Assembly: GCA_002348315.1 (NCBI GenBank)
Contig: DEAW01000217.1
Coordinates: 1-23,375 of the forward strand
Length of the DNA stretch: 23,375 nucleotides
Source: Planctomycetaceae bacterium UBA2972
GTDB lineage: Bacteria; Planctomycetota; Planctomycetia; Pirellulales; Pirellulaceae
Reading direction: 5' to 3'
Shown in pieces: positions 16,382 to 23,375 of this stretch. Under the pieces are notes generated by a model. The model saw only the letters and a list, made by a program, of their open reading frames with translations. It ran no database searches and was not told the DNA's origin. A program made the translations under genes and the position numbers. Positions within the stretch are counted from its first letter, which is position 1. The number at the start of each line of letters is the position of its first letter.

Positions 16382-17364
16382 TTAGTTGCTTCCTCCGCGG
16401 GTTGTGTCTTTGGTCTGGGAATACCGGCTTGTTGAAACGACCTGGCCACATTTTCATAGCACACCAGCATGGCCTGACGAGGGTCATACTCCGATTTGCT
16501 CCACACCATTCCTGAGACTTCACACGAAATGTCACCCCGATAACCCAATGCATAAAAATGCTTGAGCAGTGTTTTATAATCAATCGTCCCCGCCGTTCCA
16601 GGAAGTTCGAATCGAAACTTCCCGTCCTTCATGAGGACTGTATCTTTCACCGCGATATGGGCCGTCTTTTTCGCAGCTTGTTTGATCGTAGGCACCAACT
16701 CTAAGCCAGTATAAATATAGTGGCTAAAGTCATACACCATACGCAAACGTCCGGGATCTCCGAGTTGTTTCATGATCCACAATGCTTTTTCCGGATTGTC
16801 CATTCCACCACCGCGATGAGGTTTAATGCAAATCGTCACACCGGAATCTGCTGTCTTTTCCACCCATCGACCAACCTCGTCGACAAACAGATTCTTCTTG
16901 CTTTCCCAGGCTCCGCCGCCAAGCACGGTTTGAATAACGACTCGCTTCCTGTCGGTAATTTCAGCAACAAATTCAACTGCTTTCTGCATCCTTACAAGAT
17001 TGGCGTCATTCACTGCTCTATTCGCATCCGGTGTCGTATGCTCCATGATCGAAGTGAGCTGCAGGCCCGTATCACTCAAAGTCTGACGGATTAATTGACG
17101 CCGCTTAGCTGAGACGTTTTCCGGAGCAGCATCGAATCCTTTGGTACAAGTGATCTCGACGGCGTCATAGCCGATTTTTTTGAGCATTGGTACGACTGCT
17201 TCGGTGGCAATCCCCCGCGAGCCATACGTACTAAATCCCAATGTCATATGGTTTTCAGTGACTGCCAATGATTTGTTCGCCTGTAGCGTCGAACCCAGTG
17301 CCAGTGTTGCACTACTGCCGGCCAAAAATTCCCGACGGTCTACATTCGAATTTCTTCGTGGCAT
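16378..17364 (-). CDS. Tat-exported sugar phosphate isomerase/epimerase-like TIM barrel
   Basis: The N-terminus has a Tat signal (DRREFLAGSSATLALG, Arg-Arg near 10-11) and the rest is a xylose-isomerase-like / AP-endonuclease-2 barrel of 328 residues. Candidate metal and catalytic residues are Asp212 and His215 in DFSHY, His236 in HIAVKD and Glu282 in CEVSG. The fifth-strand motif, usually Glu-x-His, reads IKPHRG with Lys181. The substrate is unknown; planctomycetes have many such paralogues, some next to oxidoreductases acting on glycosides. I start at ATG 17364; a TTG two codons upstream (17370) is also possible, and no strong ribosome site separates them. The stop overlaps the start of the large cytochrome by 4 bp, so the two products are probably made together and both exported. 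Confidence 0.88.
   Translation of the reverse strand: MPRRNSNVDRREFLAGSSATLALGSTLQANKSLAVTENHMTLGFSTYGSRGIATEAVVPMLKKIGYDAVEITCTKGFDAAPENVSAKRRQLIRQTLSDTGLQLTSIMEHTTPDANRAVNDANLVRMQKAVEFVAEITDRKRVVIQTVLGGGAWESKKNLFVDEVGRWVEKTADSGVTICIKPHRGGGMDNPEKALWIMKQLGDPGRLRMVYDFSHYIYTGLELVPTIKQAAKKTAHIAVKDTVLMKDGKFRFELPGTAGTIDYKTLLKHFYALGYRGDISCEVSGMVWSKSEYDPRQAMLVCYENVARSFQQAGIPRPKTQPAEEATK
16392..16396 (-). promoter_or_regulatory. Ribosome-binding site for the cytochrome GTG start
   Basis: GGAGG on the - strand lies 10 nt before the GTG at 16381, inside the end of the isomerase-like gene. It supports GTG as the start and translational coupling. Confidence 0.6.
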
Positions 17365-17461
17365 GATCAATATTCTCGCAGTCTAGAGGTCAGATAAACC
17401 ATCATTATACTGCGATTAAGCCCAGAGAGCCGAACGTTGCCCCTGATAAGTTGAAATGGAA

Positions 17462-18859
17462 TTACCTCCGAGCAAGTTGCACAACAATGGCGAGGAATCC
17501 TATTGCGGCCAGTACCGTCCGGATTTGCTGCAACAAGGTATCTCCGGCCAACTGTTGCCAACCGATGATGTTATCTGCCGATTCAAATCCCTCGGGACTG
17601 AGATCCACTTTCTGAGAATCCGACGTTGGCGATTCAGAGATTGTTTCCACCTCTGTTTGCGGCGTCTCTGTCGCTGAATCGACTTGCTCGGCAACAACAT
17701 CCGAGCTGGAATCGGGACTGTCTGACACATCTGATTCCATCGAATTCGTGGTCGTCACTTCGGCATTGGCCTCTGTCGCTACAGAGGGCGTCGCTGGAGA
17801 TTCGACGTCTATTGGGGTGGAATCCTGTGATTCTTCCATGGTGGAAGTTTCCCTGGCATTGTTTTCAAAGAAGCTTTCATCAATCAGCGTCGCTTCGGCT
17901 TCTCCGCTTTCTTCCACCGCAACTTCTGTTACCTCGCCATCATTTGGAAAGCTGCTTTCAGAGTTTTCAGGATCGGTCGTTGCCGGAGTTGTAGAAGTTA
18001 CCTCGTCTACACTATTTGGTTCCAATGGAGTGTCAGCAACAAGTGCGTCCCGCATAGGCTCAGTAACTACCGGCAGTGGTTCTGATTGTAAACCAGTGAT
18101 CGTTGCCTGAGGCTGTTCTATTGGGTCTGCTGGTTGTGGGTCCGGTTTAGCTTCAGTATCTTTTACCGTCGGTTTTTCAATTTGCGATTTCTGCATGCGG
18201 CCCACTACCGGATCGAGGAATTTCTTGACTCGACCACTATAGCTTCCGGCAGTCGTTCTCCAGCCAGCTCCAAATAACACGCCAGCCAATTCACCTTCTT
18301 GATTGAAAATAGGTCCTCCCGAGTCTCCTTGTCGCGCTACCGCTTTAAGTTCCACCATTTCAGCGGGTTGGCTCAGTCCGGGCGAAACGTATTGTGAGCA
18401 AATACCAGAGACCGCTCGGTATCGTCCGGAACCATAACCGGCAATCGTCAATCGTTCTCCAGGCTCAGGAGCTGTTTTGGTAATCGCCACCGCATCCATC
18501 GCCGGACTCCAGATCAACAACGCTGCCAAATCCCAGGTGGGATCACTGGCGACTACTTTTGCCGACGAGCGAAATCCATTGGGGAAGGAGACTAGGATTT
18601 CTTCCTTCGAGTCCCTGATAACATGATGGTTGGTCACTAACAAAGCGTGTTTACCCTGTTTATAGACCAGCGTACCAGAGCCAAAGGAAGCCGCATTGGT
18701 TTCCACTGACATGATACGAGCGACCGCCGGATGCGGTACGTCCGCAGAGAACTCGGCTGCAGCTACGGGTTTTAGTAGCAGGCTTACTACTAAAGCAGCA
18801 AGCAAGCCTCCGAGGAAAAACTGGCGAATGAGAGGATATAGGTGGATGTGTGGTTTCAT
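17462..18859 (-). CDS. Trypsin-like serine protease with acidic linker and C-terminal membrane anchor
   Basis: The start is probably the ATG at 18859 (465 aa), just before a signal sequence (MKPHIHLYPLIRQFF, then a hydrophobic run ending AVAAAEF). The ATG at 18880 adds seven residues without a ribosome site. The protease domain spans about 40-220, with the triad His79 in TNHHV, Asp110 in WDLAAL and Ser180 in GDSGGP. About 200 residues follow, rich in Glu, Asp, Ser, Thr, Pro and Val and almost free of Lys, Arg, aromatics and Cys, fitting an extended spacer. A hydrophobic segment at about 438-459 ends in QLARR, fitting a membrane anchor. There is no PDZ domain as in DegP/HtrA. It is upstream of, and same-strand with, the isomerase and cytochrome genes (97 bp gap). 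Substrate unknown. Confidence 0.9.
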   Translation of the reverse strand: MKPHIHLYPLIRQFFLGGLLAALVVSLLLKPVAAAEFSADVPHPAVARIMSVETNAASFGSGTLVYKQGKHALLVTNHHVIRDSKEEILVSFPNGFRSSAKVVASDPTWDLAALLIWSPAMDAVAITKTAPEPGERLTIAGYGSGRYRAVSGICSQYVSPGLSQPAEMVELKAVARQGDSGGPIFNQEGELAGVLFGAGWRTTAGSYSGRVKKFLDPVVGRMQKSQIEKPTVKDTEAKPDPQPADPIEQPQATITGLQSEPLPVVTEPMRDALVADTPLEPNSVDEVTSTTPATTDPENSESSFPNDGEVTEVAVEESGEAEATLIDESFFENNARETSTMEESQDSTPIDVESPATPSVATEANAEVTTTNSMESDVSDSPDSSSDVVAEQVDSATETPQTEVETISESPTSDSQKVDLSPEGFESADNIIGWQQLAGDTLLQQIRTVLAAIGFLAIVVQLARR

Positions 18860-18910
18860 AATACCTGAGCCCCACTCCATGAGTTGCTTAAGGGACTCGA
18901 CGCATCCATT

Positions 18911-18950
18911 CGCCGATAGATTCTATTACTAGGCATCTCTTCTATCGACG
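18911..18950. repeat. Inverted repeat upstream of the serine protease gene
   Basis: CGCCGATAGA (18911-18920) and TCTATCGACG (18941-18950) pair at nine of ten positions around a 20-nt spacer. It lies 50-90 bp upstream of the probable protease start, in its likely leader or promoter, and could be an operator or mRNA hairpin. Two perfect palindromes are nearby: CTCAAATTTGAG (18961-18972) and GGTTATAACC (18987-18996). Confidence 0.35.
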
Positions 18951-19046
18951 AATACAATCACTCAAATTTGAGAAAAAATCTGAGCTGGTTATAACCTTTA
19001 CAATCGCTATAACCGCAGCGCAGCAATTGCCGGGGCCTGCGGGGAA

Positions 19047-20501
19047 CTAAAAAAGTTCTTTGATCGGTTGGCCATCAAGAATCGAGAAGTTGGGACGTCC
19101 CTTTTCATCTTCATAGGTAACATCCAGTGGAACACCCATATGTTTATAGATGGTTGCACCAATATCTCCGGGAGTGACCGGACGCGTCCGCACATCACTG
19201 CCATCACGTTCACTTGAGCCAATGACCTGCCCGTGACGTAGGCCACCGCCGGCAAGGCACATACTCATCACGACTGGCCAGTGATTACGACCATCGACAC
19301 TTTCCTGAGTTCCGATATTTGGTGTCCGCCCGAATTCACCCATCGCAATGACCAGTGTGTCATCCAGCAAGCCACGCTGCTCAAGATCCATAATCAAGGT
19401 CGTATAGAAATGGTCGAACAATGGCAGTAGCGGACCCAAACCTTTGGTAATGCCTCCATAGACTCCACCAGGAATCCCATGGTTATCCCAGGTACCTGAC
19501 GCGGTGTGGTAGCTCAAATCCAAAGTGACAAAGCTAACGCCTGCTTCCACCAACCGTCTGGCAATCAACACCTGCTGACTCCACAGATGCTTACCGTATA
19601 GATCACGAAACTTTTGAGGCTCGCGGGTAATATCAAACGCTTCCTGTGCTTTTCGTCCCAACAACATATCGGCCGCTTGCTGACCATAGGTATCATGAGC
19701 TTCCATATCGCCCTGGATATCCAGTCCGCTTTTCATCCGGTCAAATTGTTTCACAAGCTTACGACGATTATGAACTCGATCAATCGTTAGTCCGGCCGGC
19801 ATTGCAAAAATATCTGCTCCGGACGTCTGCCCGGTATCCACGCCCACATTTGTGTAGACAGGTAGGCGACAAGCTTTGTTTGCCAAAAACGGATTGTATT
19901 TACGACCGAGGTGTCCAGCATAACCTACATGGGATGAATGCTTCTCAAAAGCAACATAGGCCGGCATGGACGGATCATTAGCGCCTTTTTCTTTGGCAAT
20001 GATCGATGCAAAACAGGGAATCTTATCTCCCTTGGGGTTCACCCGAGGCGCCGCCGTACGGTCACCGGTTTGCATCACTTTGTTTGGTTGATGATTGCTG
20101 CCTCGACAATCGACGCTGCGAATGATCGACATCTTATCCAGCATCGCTGCCTGTTTAGGAAGATGTTCACAGATGTGAACACCCGGAAGCTTTGTACTGG
20201 TAACTCCAAACGGCCCGCGATTTTCAAAGGGGCGATCCGGTTTTGGATCCCACGTATCAAGATGCGATGGCCCACCAGCCATCCAAAGCAGGATGACACT
20301 CTTCCCTTTACTTGATGGTTTACCACTTGCATTTGCCAAAGCATGGTTTTTCAACAGCCCCGGCAGAGACAGTCCTGCCAGTCCCGCCATACTTGCCTTG
20401 AGCATCCCACGCCGATCGTGCATTACCAGCCCTTCACGAGTCCTCCCGTGCAAAGAAGTAAAAGCATGATTTCCATGTTGTGGGTTGTAAGGGTTTGTCA
20501 T
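19047..20501 (-). CDS. DUF1501 family protein, Tat-exported
   Basis: DUF1501 proteins belong to the alkaline phosphatase/sulfatase-like superfamily, are abundant in planctomycetes, and have no firmly known substrate. The 484-residue protein has a twin-arginine signal (HDRRGMLKASMAGLAGLSLPGLL, Arg30-Arg31). Family motifs in order are LLWMAGGPSHLDTWDPKPD (71-89), RSVDCRGSNH (128-137), WDNHG (338-342), MGEFGRTPNIG (387-397) and GRNHWP (404-409), with a conserved tail ending LDGQPIKELF. The Asp and His residues in these motifs are probable metal ligands. In many planctomycete genomes DUF1501 genes sit directly after a PSCyt1/DUF1549/DUF1553 cytochrome gene; here none is adjacent. The gene is alone, divergent from the crotonase-family gene. 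The ATG start at 20501 leaves an unusually long region before the twin arginines. Confidence 0.93.
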   Translation of the reverse strand: MTNPYNPQHGNHAFTSLHGRTREGLVMHDRRGMLKASMAGLAGLSLPGLLKNHALANASGKPSSKGKSVILLWMAGGPSHLDTWDPKPDRPFENRGPFGVTSTKLPGVHICEHLPKQAAMLDKMSIIRSVDCRGSNHQPNKVMQTGDRTAAPRVNPKGDKIPCFASIIAKEKGANDPSMPAYVAFEKHSSHVGYAGHLGRKYNPFLANKACRLPVYTNVGVDTGQTSGADIFAMPAGLTIDRVHNRRKLVKQFDRMKSGLDIQGDMEAHDTYGQQAADMLLGRKAQEAFDITREPQKFRDLYGKHLWSQQVLIARRLVEAGVSFVTLDLSYHTASGTWDNHGIPGGVYGGITKGLGPLLPLFDHFYTTLIMDLEQRGLLDDTLVIAMGEFGRTPNIGTQESVDGRNHWPVVMSMCLAGGGLRHGQVIGSSERDGSDVRTRPVTPGDIGATIYKHMGVPLDVTYEDEKGRPNFSILDGQPIKELF

Positions 20502-20534
20502 CGATCGTATTTACAGTTGAAGTGTTTTACCTTG

Positions 20535-20576
20535 CTTAGCCGGCCTGTAGTTACTACCTTCAGGTTATCGGCTAAG
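20535..20576. repeat. Nested inverted repeat between divergent genes
   Basis: The outer arms are CTTAGCCG (20535-20542) and CGGCTAAG (20569-20576), perfect over 8 bp. Inside are CCTG/CAGG (20544-20547, 20561-20564) and TAGT/ACTA (20548-20551, 20553-20556). The structure lies 34-75 bp upstream of the DUF1501 start and 60-105 bp before the crotonase-family gene. It may be an operator or a leader hairpin. No T tract follows on either strand. Confidence 0.4.
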
Positions 20577-20639
20577 GTCGATTAGAGCAATAAATATATT
20601 CGCCAGAAGCCCTACTAGATGGGGGAAAGTAAGCTAAAA

Positions 20640-21419
20640 ATGCAGTCAATCGTTGAGGTTAGGAAGAATGTGCCAAGTGGGACAGTGGTGATCAATCATC
20701 CGGAGGCTGCCAATGCCATTGGCGGATTTGGCTTTATTCAACTTCGTCAGGCTTTGGATGACTTGCATCAGGAAAAAAGTGTCCGTGCGGTAATCCTGAC
20801 TGGAGCGGGAGCAGTCTTCTCCTCCGGAACAGATCTGCGACAACTTCATGGTGAATTACAACAGCATCAGGTGGCTGCATCGCATCAGGATATTAACCTG
20901 TTAAATGAATTGCTGTTGGCCATGCTTAGGTTTCCCAAGCCTATCATTGCCGCACTCAACGGACCGGCCAGCGGGTCTGCCGTTGCGCTGGCACTAGCCA
21001 GCGATTTCATCATCGCATCCACAGAGGCCACGCTTCAATTGCCTGAAGTTCATCGCGGGCTGGCAGCAGGTAGCTCGATGACTCTGATGAATTTTCGGCT
21101 AGGAGCTGCCGTCACGGCAGAACTAGCAATGACAGGCGTACCCCTCAAACCAGAGCGAGCTACGCAGTTGGGATTAGTACACGATGTCGTGGAACAGGAT
21201 TTGGTCTGGGCCCGGGCACATCAACTGGCCGTCGACATTGCTAAGACTTCATCACAGTCCATCCAGATGACCAAGCGTATCCTCAATGAGTCATTAGCAG
21301 ATCAACTGGAAACTCAACTTCAGGTTGCAGGTGCCATGACGGCTGCAGCCCGCAGCACTTCCCATGCCCGCATCGGCATCGATGCCTTTCTCAAGAAACA
21401 GGATCCGCAATTTGACTAA
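20640..21419 (+). CDS. Enoyl-CoA hydratase/isomerase (crotonase) family protein
   Basis: Crotonase-fold enzymes stabilise acyl-CoA enolates in an oxyanion hole. I start at ATG 20640 (259 aa, the usual family length), with GGGGGAAAG upstream. ATG 20619 would add seven residues with no ribosome site. Motifs seen are GAGAVFSSGTDL, the first oxyanion site, NGPASGSAVALALASD, the second, and LQLPEVHRGL. The Glu matching rat hydratase Glu164 is kept (Glu136), but the Glu144 position is Ala116. A single Glu fits isomerase-like or other crotonase activities better than classical hydration. Substrate unknown. No fatty-acid oxidation genes are nearby. It converges on the HisA-like gene with a 6-nt gap. 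Confidence 0.88.
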   Translation: MQSIVEVRKNVPSGTVVINHPEAANAIGGFGFIQLRQALDDLHQEKSVRAVILTGAGAVFSSGTDLRQLHGELQQHQVAASHQDINLLNELLLAMLRFPKPIIAALNGPASGSAVALALASDFIIASTEATLQLPEVHRGLAAGSSMTLMNFRLGAAVTAELAMTGVPLKPERATQLGLVHDVVEQDLVWARAHQLAVDIAKTSSQSIQMTKRILNESLADQLETQLQVAGAMTAAARSTSHARIGIDAFLKKQDPQFD

Positions 21420-21425
21420 TTGCGA

Positions 21426-22178
21426 TCAAAGGTAGCGAGCAAGATCGTCCCGAGTTAAACGACCATCGTGTAGAGCTGAGGCGATCAGGACGCCGTCACA
21501 ACCAGATTCCTCTAAGGCCTGCAGATCCCCTCGATCCCTCACGCCACCACCGGTGACCAGTTCCATCTTCGGATAACGCTCTCGCAGCGTCTGGCATAAA
21601 GCCAACGTCGGCGTTCCCTGCCCCATTCCCACTGCCGCCAGATCTAACACAATCAGCGTTTGAATTCCCAGTTCCAGAACCTGACAGGCAATGTCGATGG
21701 CCGAAGCCTGCTGCCACTGCTCACTGGCATGTTCCGGGAGTAGCGGCTTGCCTTGCTGCAAATCCAAACTAAAAGCTAACTGGCCGGGAGTCACACAAGC
21801 CTGCATCGCTTGCAACGACTCAATCCCTGAACAGCATTCCAGGCCAACGATGATTCGATGTAGTTGCTCCAAAGGCAACCGCTCCATAACGCTGGCAAGC
21901 TTCTCTGCCGAAGCGAATCCTGCATCAAGCCAAAGTTGATACTGTGGCTGCAGGATAGATTGCAGTACCGGGTAATTAGGAATGTCACGCTCGATCCCAT
22001 CTAAGTCAGCAACATAATATTCGGTGATCCCCAAATGACGCTGAAAGGCACGGCAGACGGACACCGCATCTGACTCGGATGTCAATTGACTTTGAATCGG
22101 CCGGTAACTGGCACGCTGGCCGGCGATACCTCGCACCACCATCGCGTCTAATACGTCCAACACTGGAAGAATACGCAT
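21426..22178 (-). CDS. HisA/HisF-related TIM-barrel protein
   Basis: This 250-residue barrel resembles HisA: Asp8 in ILPVLDVLDAMVVRG, VADLDGIERD (56-65), Asp139 in SLDLQQGKP, Asp179 in IVLDLAAVG, and phosphate sites GGGVRDRGD (210-218) and GVLIASALHDG. It differs from true HisA at the strand-6 loop, where the DGT-type signature is replaced by AVGMGQGT, and near the start, where VVRGIAGQRASYRPI occurs. That start fits the hisA/hisF-related family found in methanogens, methylotrophs and planctomycetes. Some relatives lie with tetrahydromethanopterin-linked C1 genes, but I see none here, so that role is only a suggestion. No his genes are adjacent. It follows the toroid gene by 39 bp and is probably co-transcribed. 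Confidence 0.8.
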   Translation of the reverse strand: MRILPVLDVLDAMVVRGIAGQRASYRPIQSQLTSESDAVSVCRAFQRHLGITEYYVADLDGIERDIPNYPVLQSILQPQYQLWLDAGFASAEKLASVMERLPLEQLHRIIVGLECCSGIESLQAMQACVTPGQLAFSLDLQQGKPLLPEHASEQWQQASAIDIACQVLELGIQTLIVLDLAAVGMGQGTPTLALCQTLRERYPKMELVTGGGVRDRGDLQALEESGCDGVLIASALHDGRLTRDDLARYL

Positions 22179-22217
22179 TGCCTGCCGGCCTCGATTCGCA
22201 GGGTAGTCGCCGAATGC

Positions 22218-23375
22218 TTACAGCGGGAAATCATCCTCAGCAGCCTGCTGAGCATAGATTGGCATATGGCGATAATAGACTTCCAGAATCATTGTTGCTA
22301 ACGCCGTGTTATAAAGTCGCCCGCCGCTACGAGATCCATGATCGTTGCCCATTGACCAACTTCCTGCATCATGCCCTTTGCCTGGCACTTGAGCAGCGAC
22401 CAGACTGTCACGCATGGTCTTATTCCATTTATCCCACAGCGGTCCGCCATGGTGACGCATGACCTGAGTTGCATAATAGTTGTAATACATATTGCCCGCT
22501 GACGGGCCCCACTTATCAAGCTGTTCCACGCCACGCTGCAAGGCAGGTTCATCTTGCTTCCATCCCAGATACATACGACACAACAAGCCAACGGCTGTTG
22601 TGGCCTGACCGGCACCGGGGGAAGTATAACCATAGGTCGCACCGCTATTGGCGGCAACACTGTCAAGAAACTTGTACGTTCCGGCAATCGTATTTTTCGG
22701 GACGTTGAGATAAGCCATGTGACCACTCTTGAGTGCCATGAGTTGCCAACCAACAACCGAAGTGTCGCCGGCCTGACGTGGCTTATAACGCCAGCCACCA
22801 CCCACCGGGTCCTGAGCGTAGACGATGAAGTTCAGGGACATCTGAGCCGGAGCCATAAGTTGGCGATCTTTGGTCATCGCAAACGCTTCGGTTAATGTGA
22901 TAGCACATAATCCGTGTGAATACATCTTACCACCTGTATCGGTCAGGTCACCAGTCGCTCCATTTACTTTCATGCTCCGTGTCAGATAATACAAACCTGC
23001 TTCCACTTGCTTCTTGTATTCACCTTTTTTGTGCGTGTTACCTGCTCCCAAAAATGGAAGCAATGCCATTGCTGTGGCGCCATTGAACGAAGTCTTGTGA
23101 TGTCCGACATTGCCACAGTTACATCGACGCCCATCCAACGTATGATCGAAACTCCAGCTACCGTCCGGGTTTTGATGATTGGCTATCCACTTGAGTCCCA
23201 TCGCTACCGCCGCTTCACTCTCTTTGGTGCCACCATACTCCCGGACCATGGCTCCCCGAGCTTCGGCACCTCGACCAGTCAGGCCGGAACCGACCACCGA
23301 TTCGGTCGAAGATAAGAGGTCTGTTTGAGGAGCAACCTGATTGACGATGTTTTCAAATTCAACGGCAGCCACAGG
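22218..23375 (-). CDS. Squalene-cyclase/prenyltransferase-like alpha/alpha-toroid protein (5' truncated by the window)
   Basis: The frame is open to the right edge. The first possible internal start there is a GTG reading Val, so the real start lies outside. The visible 385 or so residues contain alpha/alpha-toroid repeats: GLKWIANHQNPDGSWSF, YSHGLCAITLTEAFAMT, GGGWRYKPRQAGDTSVVGW, QATTAVGLLCRMYLGW, YYNYYATQVMRHHGG and a final RLYNTALATMILEVYYRH. The catalytic DxDD of terpene cyclases is absent from the visible part, so cyclase activity is not supported. Such proteins are common in planctomycetes, usually exported or membrane-linked, with no proven function. A CNCG segment near the second repeat might bind metal. 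Confidence 0.85.
   Translation of the reverse strand, partial: PVAAVEFENIVNQVAPQTDLLSSTESVVGSGLTGRGAEARGAMVREYGGTKESEAAVAMGLKWIANHQNPDGSWSFDHTLDGRRCNCGNVGHHKTSFNGATAMALLPFLGAGNTHKKGEYKKQVEAGLYYLTRSMKVNGATGDLTDTGGKMYSHGLCAITLTEAFAMTKDRQLMAPAQMSLNFIVYAQDPVGGGWRYKPRQAGDTSVVGWQLMALKSGHMAYLNVPKNTIAGTYKFLDSVAANSGATYGYTSPGAGQATTAVGLLCRMYLGWKQDEPALQRGVEQLDKWGPSAGNMYYNYYATQVMRHHGGPLWDKWNKTMRDSLVAAQVPGKGHDAGSWSMGNDHGSRSGGRLYNTALATMILEVYYRHMPIYAQQAAEDDFPL

Noticed and set aside
17626..18110. Ser/Val-rich + strand frames opposite the protease linker
   Set aside because: They come from the biased codon content of the acidic linker read backwards, not from a gene.
1..23375. CRISPR arrays, tRNA or rRNA genes, insertion sequences, phage or defence genes
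   Set aside because: No regularly spaced repeats, tRNA-like cloverleaf, rRNA sequence, transposase or nuclease-effector motifs were seen on either strand.

Overview
The window looks like a planctomycete chromosome segment of moderate GC content. The evidence is the family mix: a Tat-exported DUF1501 protein, a very large secreted multi-haem cytochrome c with a PVC-type beta-propeller, a Tat-exported sugar phosphate isomerase/epimerase-like TIM barrel, a squalene-cyclase-like alpha/alpha-toroid protein, an apolipoprotein N-acyltransferase, and GDP-mannose 4,6-dehydratase next to a reductase. No phage, insertion sequence, CRISPR array, tRNA or rRNA was found. Nothing suggests recent transfer.

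Layout. 1-133 is the tail of a + strand gene ending at a strong hairpin terminator, which faces nadA (quinolinate synthase, - strand, 192-1325). 1561-5120 is a tight + strand run: pabA-type glutamine amidotransferase, moeA (4-bp overlap) and lnt. After a 320-bp gap with a good promoter come a membrane-anchored coiled-coil protein (5441-6262) and a 42-residue membrane peptide (6296-6424). A 349-bp gap with a promoter and a leader hairpin precedes gyrA (TTG start, 6774-9479), followed closely by gmd, an rmd-like reductase and an SRAP/HMCES-type protein (to 12153).

From 12131 to 18859 three - strand genes encode exported proteins. In transcription order they are a trypsin-like protease with a long acidic linker and C-terminal membrane anchor, a Tat-exported TIM-barrel isomerase-like protein, and a 1416-residue pentahaem cytochrome. 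The last two overlap by 4 bp and look translationally coupled. This is the best candidate for an uncharacterised functional unit: periplasmic sugar or polyol processing linked to electron transfer. A lone DUF1501 gene (19047-20501, -) diverges from an enoyl-CoA hydratase/isomerase-family gene (20640-21419, +). That gene converges on a HisA-like paralogue (21426-22178, -), which follows an alpha/alpha-toroid gene cut by the window end.

Most genes are housekeeping. The less ordinary points are a GyrA with non-canonical residues at the quinolone-determining positions, a haem domain with no visible Met ligand, a TIM barrel with Lys where a metal-ligand Glu is usual, a crotonase-fold protein with only one of the two hydratase glutamates, and a HisA paralogue lacking part of the HisA signature. 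I found no clear new defence or mobile system.
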